From Methanobrevibacter thaueri (GTDB taxonomy: Archaea; Methanobacteriota; Methanobacteria; Methanobacteriales; Methanobacteriaceae): a stretch of DNA of 20,347 bases. The DNA is taken from positions 1 to 20,347 of the forward strand of contig NZ_SUTK01000030.1 in NCBI RefSeq assembly GCF_015062905.1, read 5' to 3'. A program made the position numbers and the translations under genes. Positions 1 to 7,747 of the stretch are shown piece after piece. Positions within the stretch are counted from its first letter, which is position 1, and every line of letters begins with the position of its first letter. Under the pieces are notes generated by a model. It made no database searches and was not told the origin of the DNA. It saw only the letters and a program-made list of their open reading frames with translations.

Positions 1-1
1 T

Positions 2-58
2 GAATTACCTGTTTATCACGGACGTAAATGGGAGGAGTTGATTGACCATGACTTATGA
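2..58 (+). CDS. 3' end of an upstream operon gene, probably fwdD (partial)
   Basis: An open frame enters from the left edge and stops at TGA 56-58, giving a C-terminal tail of 18 residues ending in WEELIDHDL. It overlaps the fwdB start by 11 bases, and the fwdB ribosome-binding site lies inside it, as expected for translationally coupled genes. Because fwdB, fwdA and fwdC follow, the natural candidate is FwdD, the small molybdopterin-dinucleotide-binding subunit. The tail is too short to identify by itself, so that identity rests on position only. Confidence 0.5.
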   Translation, partial: ELPVYHGRKWEELIDHDL

Positions 59-1424
59 ACCACCTGTAACTGATTATGATCACATTGTTGAAAATTGTAC
101 CTGTGCATTCTGTGGTTGTAACTGTGACGACCTCGACTACTTAGTAAAAGACGGTCACGTAGTTGCTGTAAGACACGCATGCAGATTAGGGGCAAGTAAA
201 ATTATGGAAGATATGGACCAAAGATTACTTGTTCCAATGATTAGGGATGAAAACGGAGAACTCAAAGAAGTTGACTGGGATACCGCTTTAGACAAAGCTG
301 CTGAATACATCGCTAATTCCATCAGACCTGTATTCTACGGATGGTCTGAAACTTCCACCGAAACCATGAAAGAAGGTGTAGCATTAGGTGAATACATCGG
401 TGCTGTATTAGACAACCAAGCTACCATCTGTCACGGACCTTCTCTCCAAGCTGTGCAAAACGCAGGTTACCCTATTCAAACTTTAGGAGAAGTTCAAAAC
501 AGAGCAGACATGCTCGTTTACTCTGGAAGTAACGCTATGAACTCTCACCCAAGACACATGGCAAGATACGCTGTGTTCTGTAGAGGATACTTCAGACAAA
601 GAGGAAGATTCGACAGAACTGTTGTTACCATGGATCCAAAATTCTCCGATACTGCTAAATGTTCAGACAAATGGATTGGATTTGAACAAAACGGAGACTA
701 CGGTTTCTACAACGCTATCAGAGCTGTCTTAAGAGGAAAAGAATTATACCAAGATGTAATTTCCGGAATTCCTAAAGAAGACATTTACGAATTAGCAGAA
801 GAAATGAAAAACGCTGAATTCGGTGTTCTCTTCTTCGGTTTAGGTTTAACCCACACATTATCCAAACAAAGAAACATTGATATTGCAATTAAAATGGTAC
901 AAGACCTAAACAAATACAGTAAATGGGGACTTACTCCAATGAGAGGTCACTTTAACGTAAACGGATTCAACATTTTCATGGCATTCGAATGTGGTTTCGC
1001 TTTCGGTGTTGACTACTGTAGAGGTTACCCAAGATATATGATGGGTGAAACCAACACCATCGACTTGCTCGTAAGGAAAGAACCAGACTGTTTCATGGTT
1101 ATTGCAGCTGACCCAGGTGCTCACTTCCCTAACGGAGCAAACCAACACTTAGCTGACATTCCTGTTATTCAAATCGATATCCACTGGGGTCCATCAACCG
1201 AATTGGCTGATGTAGTATTACCAGGTTCATTCATTGGTGTAGAATGTGGCGGTACCAGTTATCGTATGGATGGAGTGCCTATCTTCATGAAGAAAGCTAT
1301 CGACAAACCAGAAACCTGTCGTGATGATGAATGGATTGTCCGTGAATTGAAAGAAAGAGTAATGAAACTCAGAGAAGAGACAAACGCACTTCCAAAATAT
1401 GTGCCAAATCCAAATGCATTATAA
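48..1424 (+). CDS. fwdB: Formylmethanofuran dehydrogenase subunit B (W/Mo catalytic subunit)
   Basis: This is the catalytic subunit that reduces CO2 to a carboxamide-bound formyl group on methanofuran, the first step of methanogenesis. The 458-residue protein has the N-terminal 4Fe-4S ligands C19, C22, C26 and C45 (C-x2-C-x3-C, then HACRLG). C128 in ATICHGPS is the expected tungsten or molybdenum ligand; it is a TGT cysteine codon, so this is not the selenocysteine form. Typical family strings such as HPRHMAR, PMRGHFNVNGFN and DPGAHFP are present. I chose ATG 48 because the SD-like AGGAGTTGAT (33-42) ends five bases before it; a TTG at 42 in the same frame would lie inside that SD. The gene overlaps its upstream neighbour and is followed 10 bases later by fwdA. 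The sequence does not separate the tungsten from the molybdenum isoenzyme. Confidence 0.95.
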   Translation: MTYEPPVTDYDHIVENCTCAFCGCNCDDLDYLVKDGHVVAVRHACRLGASKIMEDMDQRLLVPMIRDENGELKEVDWDTALDKAAEYIANSIRPVFYGWSETSTETMKEGVALGEYIGAVLDNQATICHGPSLQAVQNAGYPIQTLGEVQNRADMLVYSGSNAMNSHPRHMARYAVFCRGYFRQRGRFDRTVVTMDPKFSDTAKCSDKWIGFEQNGDYGFYNAIRAVLRGKELYQDVISGIPKEDIYELAEEMKNAEFGVLFFGLGLTHTLSKQRNIDIAIKMVQDLNKYSKWGLTPMRGHFNVNGFNIFMAFECGFAFGVDYCRGYPRYMMGETNTIDLLVRKEPDCFMVIAADPGAHFPNGANQHLADIPVIQIDIHWGPSTELADVVLPGSFIGVECGGTSYRMDGVPIFMKKAIDKPETCRDDEWIVRELKERVMKLREETNALPKYVPNPNAL

Positions 1425-1434
1425 AGGTGATATA

Positions 1435-3150
1435 ATGGAATATATTCTTAAAAATGGTATTGTCTACGACCCAGCTAATGAGATTAACGGGGAAAAGATG
1501 GACGTCATGTTCAAAGACGGAATTATTGTAGATAATGTTTCTGCAGATGCTGAAGTCTTAGACGTTACCGATAAAATAGTCATGCCAGCAGGTGTTGACC
1601 CTCACGCACACATTGCAGGTCCTAAATTAGTTGTTGGAAGGTTATACAGACCTGAAGATTCCAGAAGAGGTGTTACTCAAAAAACCAAAGTATTAAGATC
1701 AGAATCTGGATTCTCCATTCCAAGTTGTCCTGCAACTGGTTACAGATACTCAAGATTAGGTTACGGTACTGTTGTAGAAGCAGCTATGCCTCCTCTTGAA
1801 GCAAAACACACTCACGAAGAAATTGCTACCATTCCACAAATCGATATTCCAGCTATGCCGTTATTCGGTAACAACTGGTTCGTAATGGAATACGCAAAAG
1901 ATAACAATATTGAAGACATCGCAGCATTCGTAGCTGCATGGTTAAAACTTACCAAAGGTTACGGAATCAAAATCGTAAACCCATGTGGAAGTGAAGCATG
2001 GGGATGGGGTATGAACGTACACGGTGTAAACGACAAAGCACCTTACTTTGACGTAACTTCCAAAGAAGTTGTTGTTGCACTCGCAAAAGCTAACGAAATG
2101 TTAAACTTACCTCACTCTATTCACATTCACCCTAACGACTTAGGACACCCTGGTAACGTACCAACTACTATCGAAACCATGGAAGCTGTTAAAGACGTTA
2201 AAAAAGGTTCAAAAGCAGCAGAAATCAGAGACCAAATCATGCACGTCTGCCACTTGCAATTCCACTCCTACACAGGAAACAGCTGGAAAGATGCAGCATC
2301 CGGTGCTGAAGAAGTTGCTAAATACATCAACAAAAACGACCACATCACCTGTGACGTAGGTCAAGTAACTTTAGATGAAACCACAACCATGACAGCAGAC
2401 GCTCCTATGGAATACGATTTATTCAAATTATCTGGTTTAAAATGGGCTAACAAAGACATTGAATGTGAAACTGCAGCAGGTATCATCCCATGTATTTACT
2501 CAGGAAGAACCCCTGTAAGTTCCTTACAATGGGCTATCGGTCTTGAATTGTTCTTACACATTGACGACCCATGGAAAGTATGTTTAACTACTGACCACCC
2601 TAACGCAGGACCTTTCATCAGATATCCTAGAATCATCTCCTGGTTGATGAGTAACACCAGAAGAATGGAAATGATCGAAACTGGTGAAGTTCACAAATGG
2701 GCAGAAAAAAGAACAACTCTTGCAACTCTCGACAGAGAATACGATTTCTACGATATTGCAACTATTTCAAGAGCTGCTCCAGCTAAAATCTACGGATTCA
2801 CCGATAAAGGTGCACTTACTCCTGGATACAGAGCAGACATTGCAGTATACGACATAAATCCTAATGATATTGACCCATCCAGACAATATGCTGAAATCGA
2901 AAAAGGTTTCAATGTAGCTGACTACACAATCAAAGATGGTCAAATCTTAGTAAAAGACAAAGAAATTGTAAAAGTTAAAGAAAGTCAAAACGTTTGGGTT
3001 AACGTACAAGGATGGGAGAAAAACGAAGAAAAAGTTATCAACAACATTATGCCATTCTTTACTCAATACTACTCAGTCAAATGGGAAAACTACCCAGTAC
3101 ACGACCACTACGTATCCAACCCAATTAGAATAGACGTTGACGGTAAATAG
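1435..3150 (+). CDS. fwdA: Formylmethanofuran dehydrogenase subunit A (amidohydrolase)
   Basis: FwdA is the amidohydrolase-fold subunit that condenses formate, delivered by an internal tunnel from FwdB, with methanofuran at a binuclear metal centre. The 571-residue protein has the expected ligands: H57 and H59 in DPHAHI, the candidate carboxylated lysine K179 in GYGIKIVNP, the histidines of SIHIHPNDLGHPGN near residue 230, and D387 in TTDHPNAGPF. These sit within a residue or two of the positions I recall for the Methanothermobacter enzyme. The start at ATG 1435 is preceded by AAAGGTGAT at 1423-1431, three bases upstream. An in-frame ATG at 1399 lies inside fwdB without such a site and was not used. 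Codons are strongly C-ending (AAC, GAC, TTC), as expected for an abundant catabolic enzyme. Confidence 0.96.
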   Translation: MEYILKNGIVYDPANEINGEKMDVMFKDGIIVDNVSADAEVLDVTDKIVMPAGVDPHAHIAGPKLVVGRLYRPEDSRRGVTQKTKVLRSESGFSIPSCPATGYRYSRLGYGTVVEAAMPPLEAKHTHEEIATIPQIDIPAMPLFGNNWFVMEYAKDNNIEDIAAFVAAWLKLTKGYGIKIVNPCGSEAWGWGMNVHGVNDKAPYFDVTSKEVVVALAKANEMLNLPHSIHIHPNDLGHPGNVPTTIETMEAVKDVKKGSKAAEIRDQIMHVCHLQFHSYTGNSWKDAASGAEEVAKYINKNDHITCDVGQVTLDETTTMTADAPMEYDLFKLSGLKWANKDIECETAAGIIPCIYSGRTPVSSLQWAIGLELFLHIDDPWKVCLTTDHPNAGPFIRYPRIISWLMSNTRRMEMIETGEVHKWAEKRTTLATLDREYDFYDIATISRAAPAKIYGFTDKGALTPGYRADIAVYDINPNDIDPSRQYAEIEKGFNVADYTIKDGQILVKDKEIVKVKESQNVWVNVQGWEKNEEKVINNIMPFFTQYYSVKWENYPVHDHYVSNPIRIDVDGK

Positions 3151-3161
3151 GGGTGTTTAAT

Positions 3162-4028
3162 TTGAAAACAATAACATTTGATCAAATCAAAACTTCTTCA
3201 ATCGCTTTAGAATTCGATGAATTAATTCCTGATGAAATTTATTCATGGACCGAAGCAGATTTCGCAAAATATCAAGTTCCTATTGGAAACTCCAGATTCC
3301 CATTAACCGACTTCTTCAAAGTAACTGTTGAAGGGGAAGCTAACGGACCTGATGAAGTTGAAATGATTATAAACGGTGATTTAAACAGAGTAAAATACAT
3401 CGGTTGTAAAATGAGCGGCGGAAACATCGTATGTAACAGCAGTGTAGATTTACACGTTGGTGCTGAAATGTCCGGTGGTTCCATTCTCGTTAAAGGTAAC
3501 GCAGCAGCTCACGCAGGTAGAGAAATGTCTGGAGGATACCTTGAGATTGAAGGAAATACCAAAGAGTTCACTGGTGCTTCATACATCGGTGAATGGAGAG
3601 GTATGACCGGAGGACAAATTGTTGTCGGCGGTAACGCTGGTAAACAATGTGGTGAATGTTTAACTGGAGGTAAAATCCACGTTAAAGGTAACTGTGACAT
3701 CTTAGCAGGTATTCACATGACCAAAGGTGTCATTGAAATTGACGGTGACGTAAACCGTTGGCCTGGAGGTCAAATGAAAAACGGTAACATCATCATCCAC
3801 GGATTCCTCGGAAGATTACTCGAAGGATTTGTCCTCAACGGTATCGTTGTAGATCCTGAAGTTGAAGGAGTTACATACGAAGGTAAATATATCCAATATA
3901 CTGGAGATATCGGTCTTAACGGTAAAGGTAACCTTTACTTAGACGCTGAAGCTAACAAAGAAAAATTAGCTAGCTACGGCGAATTAGACGACGAATATAC
4001 TTCAATCAGAGAATACAGGAATTTATAA
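3162..4028 (+). CDS. fwdC: Formylmethanofuran dehydrogenase subunit C (beta-helix)
   Basis: FwdC is a structural subunit with a right-handed beta-helix related to the C-terminal domain of glutamate synthase, and it packs against FwdA/FwdB. The 288-residue protein shows the family's repeated turns: MSGGNI, MSGGSI, MSGGYL, MTGGQI, LTGGKI, MTKGVI and MKNGNI, spaced about 17-28 residues apart between residues 83 and 215. The start is TTG 3162: GGGGTG at 3150-3155 sits six bases upstream, and the product MKTITF matches the usual FwdC beginning. A GTG at 3153, two bases after the fwdA stop, lies within this ribosome-binding site and is unlikely. There is no FwdD-like fusion at the C-terminus. A perfect hairpin spans the stop codon. 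Confidence 0.94.
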   Translation: MKTITFDQIKTSSIALEFDELIPDEIYSWTEADFAKYQVPIGNSRFPLTDFFKVTVEGEANGPDEVEMIINGDLNRVKYIGCKMSGGNIVCNSSVDLHVGAEMSGGSILVKGNAAAHAGREMSGGYLEIEGNTKEFTGASYIGEWRGMTGGQIVVGGNAGKQCGECLTGGKIHVKGNCDILAGIHMTKGVIEIDGDVNRWPGGQMKNGNIIIHGFLGRLLEGFVLNGIVVDPEVEGVTYEGKYIQYTGDIGLNGKGNLYLDAEANKEKLASYGELDDEYTSIREYRNL

Positions 4029-4053
4029 TTCCTTTCTCTTTTTTCTTTTTTTT
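4017..4053 (+). terminator. Stop-codon hairpin plus U-tract after fwdC
   Basis: AGGAATT (4017-4023) and AATTCCT (4027-4033) form a perfect 7-bp stem around a 3-base loop, with the fwdC stop codon (4026-4028) at the loop and 3' arm. A pyrimidine run follows, ending in T8 at 4046-4053. Archaeal RNA polymerase terminates at U-tracts, so this probably ends or attenuates the fwd transcript. The next ribosome-binding site begins directly after it. Confidence 0.6.
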
Positions 4054-4064
4054 AAGGCGATAGC

Positions 4065-4355
4065 ATGGTAGAAGAAGTACAAATGACAGTGGAAGACGCA
4101 ATCGAATACGTCAGAAACGAGGTAAAAGTTGGAGACGTTTTGGAAATTTCCTATAATCGTATCTATGCTCCTGGTGACGTTTTAGGTTTCACTGAAGAAG
4201 ATGAAGAAACCGGTGAAGGTTTCAGAGTCGGTTTGCAATTAAATGGTGAGATTTTAAATCAGGCAGTTGAAATTGACTTCAAAGAGATTGCCGATGATTT
4301 AATTGAAATGCGCCATATCAATGACGAAAAAGAACTGATCATTGAAATACTTTAA
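4065..4355 (+). CDS. Small conserved methanogen protein (possibly DUF2097)
   Basis: This is a 96-residue acidic protein with no signal peptide, membrane segment or metal motif. It reads as a small folded cytoplasmic protein: a helix at residues 7-20 (TVEDAIEYVRNEV), then predicted strands around VGDVLEISYNRIYAPGDVLGF, an acidic turn, and a second strand set ending in ELIIEIL. I recall proteins of this look as the DUF2097 family of methanogens, but I could not confirm it. The start ATG 4065 has AAGGCGAT four bases upstream; an internal ATG at 4083 lacks such a site. It follows fwdC after a hairpin/U-tract, so it may be expressed at a lower level than fwd or separately. No function is assigned. 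Confidence 0.8.
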   Translation: MVEEVQMTVEDAIEYVRNEVKVGDVLEISYNRIYAPGDVLGFTEEDEETGEGFRVGLQLNGEILNQAVEIDFKEIADDLIEMRHINDEKELIIEIL

Positions 4356-4361
4356 ACTCTC

Positions 4362-4402
4362 TTTTTTTCTATTAATTTTTTCTTTTCTATTTCCCACGGA
4401 AA
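4362..4402 (+). terminator. T-rich terminator region between convergent genes
   Basis: After the small gene's stop come T7 at 4362-4368 and further T-rich runs to about 4385, a plausible U-tract terminator for the plus strand. A small hairpin, TTTCC-CAC-GGAAA (4390-4402), follows. On the minus strand, a short U-run just before this hairpin could end the nrpR transcript. Nothing else is seen before the nrpR stop at 4431. Confidence 0.5.
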
Positions 4403-4430
4403 AATAATTTTGTTCGTAATCATACAAACG

Positions 4431-6113
4431 TTATAACCTTTCCATCTTTTCGAAAGGCAGAATCTTTTCAAGGGCCTTTACCTGAATCGGAATGCCGCTT
4501 TCCTTTACAGCACCGATTGAATTGAGCCCTCCGCCTGTGATGACTCCGAAATTGTAGTTGTCTACCTTGGAATTGTAGACCAGTTCCCTAGGCTTTCCGA
4601 TCTTGTAGATGGAAAATCCGATATTGTTCAGGATTTCGAGAAGCTCAACCGCATGGTCCCTTGATATGTATGGGATTTCCTTGACGCTCGCCAGTACCTT
4701 GCTCGGACCGTTTTCTCCGGTGATGGAGGTCATGTTCTTTGAGAGAAATATCTTATGCGGATCAAGGGTTGTGCCGCTGTATGAAATCAGGTCAATGAAT
4801 AGCGGCGGTTCGGTAAGCTCAAGCAGTCCGCTGTATGTGGGATTGCTCTTGATTCCGTTGTTTATAAGAATTCCATCAATGCTCAGGCTGCAGATTGTAG
4901 CTATTCCAACCAGATCATCATTTTCCGGATGTTCGACAAGTTTGTAGTATGGATTGATGTATTTTGGTGAATTGTTATAGGTTTCCTCCATTACGGACAG
5001 CGCATCGTCTATGTTGTCCCTGTGGACGTATGAGACATTGGCAATGATGTCTCCCTTCTGCTTTTCGACATCAAAGTTGACCTGCTGAATCAGGTTGAGT
5101 GATTTTGAAAGGACAAGTGATATCTTTTCTGTGCTGTCGTTTTTCGGCATCTCCAACTGAGGGAACACTTCTGTTGTTATCGGTTTTAGTGAGTTGAAAT
5201 CATAAAGGGTTTCGCCTACCCTCAAATCGATATCCTCTCCCAATTCTTTCACGGCACAGAATGGTGTTATTCCTCCTATTACTGCGATTCCAACCATTCC
5301 GTCAGGCACAGGCAATCCTAAAAGGTCCTTTCCTTCCTCGGATATTCCTATTACTCCGCCAATTCCTATCCTTTCCAGCTCATGGATGATTTCAAGTGTC
5401 CTTTCCCGTGCGATTCCAGGTATCAGTCTGAAGTTTGCCGGAATCAGTCCGGTTCCCTTTGTTATCACGTCAAGAACTGATGTCAAATCGGAGTTTGCAA
5501 ATGCGTCGAGAGGTGTTACGGATGTCTTCTTGTAGGAAATCGTTTCCGTGAACTTGACTGGCCGGTTGTTTTCTATTTTCAGGAGCCCTCCGTATTGCGG
5601 TTGTGTCGGAATTCCTTCCTTCAGGAGTATCCCGTCTATTGTTGTTCCGCATATTGTGGTGACTTCGATTTCACCAGTGGTTTTATCTTCATTTATATTA
5701 ACGTAAGGACTAACAGAAAGACCACTTTTATAAATTTCTTTCATTATATTGATCGATTCTTTGTTATAAATGGTTGAAGTATTGACAACAACATTTCCCT
5801 GTTGTGTCATATATGTGAAGTCAGTTAAATAAATCAGTTCTTCAAATTTTGAATAGATGAAATCGACCTGGTCATAGATCAGTCCCTTTTCAAGCTTTTC
5901 CCTGCCCAAATCCGTAATGACTCTTCCTGAATAACCTTTCTTTTCGGTATATCCCTTCTCATCCAGGATTTGCATATGATATCTGACGGCACGCTCTCCC
6001 AGGTTAAATCCCTTCTCCTTAAGCTCATCGGCTATTACCTTTGAGCCGGTAGGATCGTCCTTCTTGGCAAGCACCCTTAGAATTTCAATCATCCTATATT
6101 CAGATTCGGACAT
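4431..6113 (-). CDS. nrpR: NrpR, global nitrogen repressor (HTH plus two NrpR domains)
   Basis: NrpR represses nitrogen-assimilation genes by binding GGAA-N6-TTCC operators; 2-oxoglutarate, which signals nitrogen shortage, releases it. The 560-residue protein starts with a winged helix (about residues 1-75, ending with a wing-like KKGYSGRVITDLG). Two homologous NrpR regulatory domains follow. Each carries a matching core: TTIDGILLKEGIPTQPQYGG near residue 157, and LSIDGILINNGIKSNPTYSG in the second half. This is the single-chain form with both domains. ATG 6113 is preferred because GGGTG ends six bases before it; the in-frame GTG at 6122 overlaps that site. It lies 36 bases after glnA on the same strand, and a perfect NrpR operator precedes glnA, so NrpR probably regulates its own synthesis. 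Confidence 0.93.
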   Translation of the reverse strand: MSESEYRMIEILRVLAKKDDPTGSKVIADELKEKGFNLGERAVRYHMQILDEKGYTEKKGYSGRVITDLGREKLEKGLIYDQVDFIYSKFEELIYLTDFTYMTQQGNVVVNTSTIYNKESINIMKEIYKSGLSVSPYVNINEDKTTGEIEVTTICGTTIDGILLKEGIPTQPQYGGLLKIENNRPVKFTETISYKKTSVTPLDAFANSDLTSVLDVITKGTGLIPANFRLIPGIARERTLEIIHELERIGIGGVIGISEEGKDLLGLPVPDGMVGIAVIGGITPFCAVKELGEDIDLRVGETLYDFNSLKPITTEVFPQLEMPKNDSTEKISLVLSKSLNLIQQVNFDVEKQKGDIIANVSYVHRDNIDDALSVMEETYNNSPKYINPYYKLVEHPENDDLVGIATICSLSIDGILINNGIKSNPTYSGLLELTEPPLFIDLISYSGTTLDPHKIFLSKNMTSITGENGPSKVLASVKEIPYISRDHAVELLEILNNIGFSIYKIGKPRELVYNSKVDNYNFGVITGGGLNSIGAVKESGIPIQVKALEKILPFEKMERL

Positions 6114-6124
6114 GTGAAGCACCC

Positions 6125-6164
6125 AAAAAATAAAAAATTGATATTTGGATTAGATATCCAAATA
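6125..6164 (-). terminator. Stop-codon hairpin plus U-tracts between glnA and nrpR
   Basis: TATTTGGAT (6142-6150) and ATCCAAATA (6156-6164) form a perfect 9-bp stem with a 5-base loop. The glnA stop codon (6152-6150) lies at the loop-arm border. On the minus strand two U6 runs follow (6137-6132 and 6130-6125), directly abutting the nrpR ribosome-binding site GGGTG. It has the form of an intrinsic terminator inside an operon and could reduce nrpR expression relative to glnA. Confidence 0.6.
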
Positions 6165-7508
6165 CTTTCTTTGTTCGTATCCGAATACCTGAACACGGTA
6201 TTCGTCCCATTCCTGATATTTGAGTTCCAGGAACTTTTCACTTATGTGAGGACCCAGCGCATTCAGTATGAGCGGATCTTCCTCAAGGGAGTGGTAAGCT
6301 TCCCACAGACTTGTAGGCAGAACTTCAATTCCTCTTGATTCCCTTTCCTCTTCGCTCATGCTGTAGATGTCGTCCTCTACAGGTTCTCCAGGGTCAATCT
6401 TGTTGACTATTCCGTCAATACCTGCCTCAAGCATTACGGTAAATGCGAGATATGGGTTACATGCAGGGTCAGGTGACCTGTATTCGATACGGGTTGCCTT
6501 TCCACGTGCTGCAGGCACTCTGATGAGCGCTGATCTGTTTCTGAAACCGTATGCCATGTAAACCGGTGCCTCATAACCCGGAACCAGACGTTTGTATGAG
6601 TTTACAATAGGGTTGGTGATTGCTGTGATTGCACGGGCATGCTTGAGCAATCCTCCCATGAAGTGAATTGCATCCTTTGAAAGTCCGGTTTCTGAATCAG
6701 GGTCTGAGAAAAGGTTTCTGTCTCCTTTGAACACTGACTGGTGGCAGTGCATTCCACTTCCGCTCACACCAAAGAACGGTTTAGGCATGAATGTCACCCT
6801 GTAGTCCATCTGGTCAAAGGTAGCCATGTTGTCTACAATAGCCTTGATAGCCTGTTTGAATGTGATTACGGCATCCGCTGTTTTGAGGGCGTCCTTGAAC
6901 TTGAATGCGATTTCGTTCTGGCCCGGCGCCACTTCGTGGTGTGATGCCTCGACTTCAAAGTCAAGGTCTTCCAGGTTAAGTGTCAATTCGCGTCTGAAGT
7001 CAGGTCCTTTGTCCAGAGGTTCCACATCGAAGTATCCTGCTTCGTCGTATGGCATCGGATATCCGTTCTCGTCAATGTCCACAATGAAAAATTCCGGTTC
7101 CGGACCGATGTTGTACTGAAGTCCCTTGTCTGCCAGGTGTGCCAGGGACTTTTTGAGAATTCCCCTTGGGTCTCCTATGAAAGGTTCTCTGTCGGCTGTC
7201 CATACGTCACATATGAATCTGCAGGTTGCGGACTCTTCAGGCCTCCATGAAAGCCTGGAATATGTGTTGATGTCTGGTTTCAGGACCAGGTCACTTTCAT
7301 TGATTCCGACAAATCCTGCGATTGATGATCCGTCAAAGAGCATTCCTTCATTGAACAATTCGCTCATGTCGTCCTTTCCGTTGAATGGAATGACGATGTT
7401 TTTTACGGTACCGTTAATGTCAACAAACTGCAGACGGATAAACTTAATGTTGTCCTCTCTCATCTGTTCTGAAATTCTTTCAATTTTTTCTTCTGGGATA
7501 TCGCTCAT
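6150..7508 (-). CDS. glnA: Glutamine synthetase, type I (alpha-like, not adenylylated)
   Basis: GlnA makes glutamine from glutamate, ammonia and ATP, the main ammonia-assimilation route. The 452-residue protein has the type I signatures: FDGSSIAGF near residue 60, EPEFFI, EASHHEVAPGQNEI, GSGMHCHQS, NSYKRLVPGYEAP, RNRSALIRVP and EYRSPDPACNPYLAF. The tyrosine loop used for adenylylation in the beta subgroup is absent; the equivalent region reads DDIYSMSEEERESRG, as in alpha-type enzymes controlled by feedback and protein partners. ATG 7508 is the start, with GGAGCTTGAT ending four bases before it. A TTG at 7517 lies within that site. A TATA box and an NrpR operator lie upstream, and nrpR follows, so transcription should rise when 2-oxoglutarate is high. 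Confidence 0.97.
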   Translation of the reverse strand: MSDIPEEKIERISEQMREDNIKFIRLQFVDINGTVKNIVIPFNGKDDMSELFNEGMLFDGSSIAGFVGINESDLVLKPDINTYSRLSWRPEESATCRFICDVWTADREPFIGDPRGILKKSLAHLADKGLQYNIGPEPEFFIVDIDENGYPMPYDEAGYFDVEPLDKGPDFRRELTLNLEDLDFEVEASHHEVAPGQNEIAFKFKDALKTADAVITFKQAIKAIVDNMATFDQMDYRVTFMPKPFFGVSGSGMHCHQSVFKGDRNLFSDPDSETGLSKDAIHFMGGLLKHARAITAITNPIVNSYKRLVPGYEAPVYMAYGFRNRSALIRVPAARGKATRIEYRSPDPACNPYLAFTVMLEAGIDGIVNKIDPGEPVEDDIYSMSEEERESRGIEVLPTSLWEAYHSLEEDPLILNALGPHISEKFLELKYQEWDEYRVQVFGYEQRKYLDI

Positions 7509-7540
7509 TAAAATCAAGCTCCAATAAATATTAAATAATC

Positions 7541-7554
7541 GGAAAACATCTTCC
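7541..7554 (-). promoter_or_regulatory. NrpR operator GGAA-N6-TTCC upstream of glnA
   Basis: GGAAAACATCTTCC exactly fits the GGAA-N6-TTCC palindrome known for NrpR in Methanococcus maripaludis. It lies 33 bases before the glnA ATG and just downstream of the transcription start predicted from the TATA box. This is a position where a bound repressor would block initiation or early elongation. The presence of nrpR in the same operon supports the assignment. Confidence 0.85.
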
Positions 7555-7581
7555 TATCAAAAATATATTTCCATTTCGTTG

Positions 7582-7589
7582 TATATAAA
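7582..7589 (-). promoter_or_regulatory. glnA TATA box
   Basis: On the minus strand this reads TTTATATA, the archaeal TATA consensus, with an A-rich stretch immediately upstream. A start about 25 bases downstream would fall near 7561, leaving a leader of about 50 bases that contains the NrpR operator. Confidence 0.6.
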
Positions 7590-7706
7590 CTTTTATATAT
7601 CTTTGAATTCTTTTATTTTTATTATCTTGACTTTTAAGTTTTGTTTTTTAAAATAAACATATTTTAATCAATTTAAAATTTTACATTTTGATGTTCAATT
7701 TCATTT

Positions 7707-7745
7707 AAAAAAAGAGAAAATATTTGATTTTGTGGTATCAAATAT
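7707..7745 (-). terminator. Intrinsic-type terminator after the aldo/keto reductase
   Basis: ATATTTGAT (7720-7728) and ATCAAATAT (7737-7745) form a perfect 9-bp stem with an 8-base loop, two bases after the reductase stop codon. On the minus strand it is followed by TTTCTC and a T7 run (7713-7707). The spacer between here and the glnA promoter is AT-rich and shows no other feature. Confidence 0.65.
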
Positions 7746-7747
7746 AA

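Noticed and set aside
429..431. Possible selenocysteine at the FwdB metal ligand.
   Set aside because: The codon is TGT for cysteine, not TGA.
3153..3161. GTG 3153 as the fwdC start.
   Set aside because: It lies two bases after the fwdA stop inside the ribosome-binding site; TTG 3162 has proper spacing and gives the usual MKT beginning.
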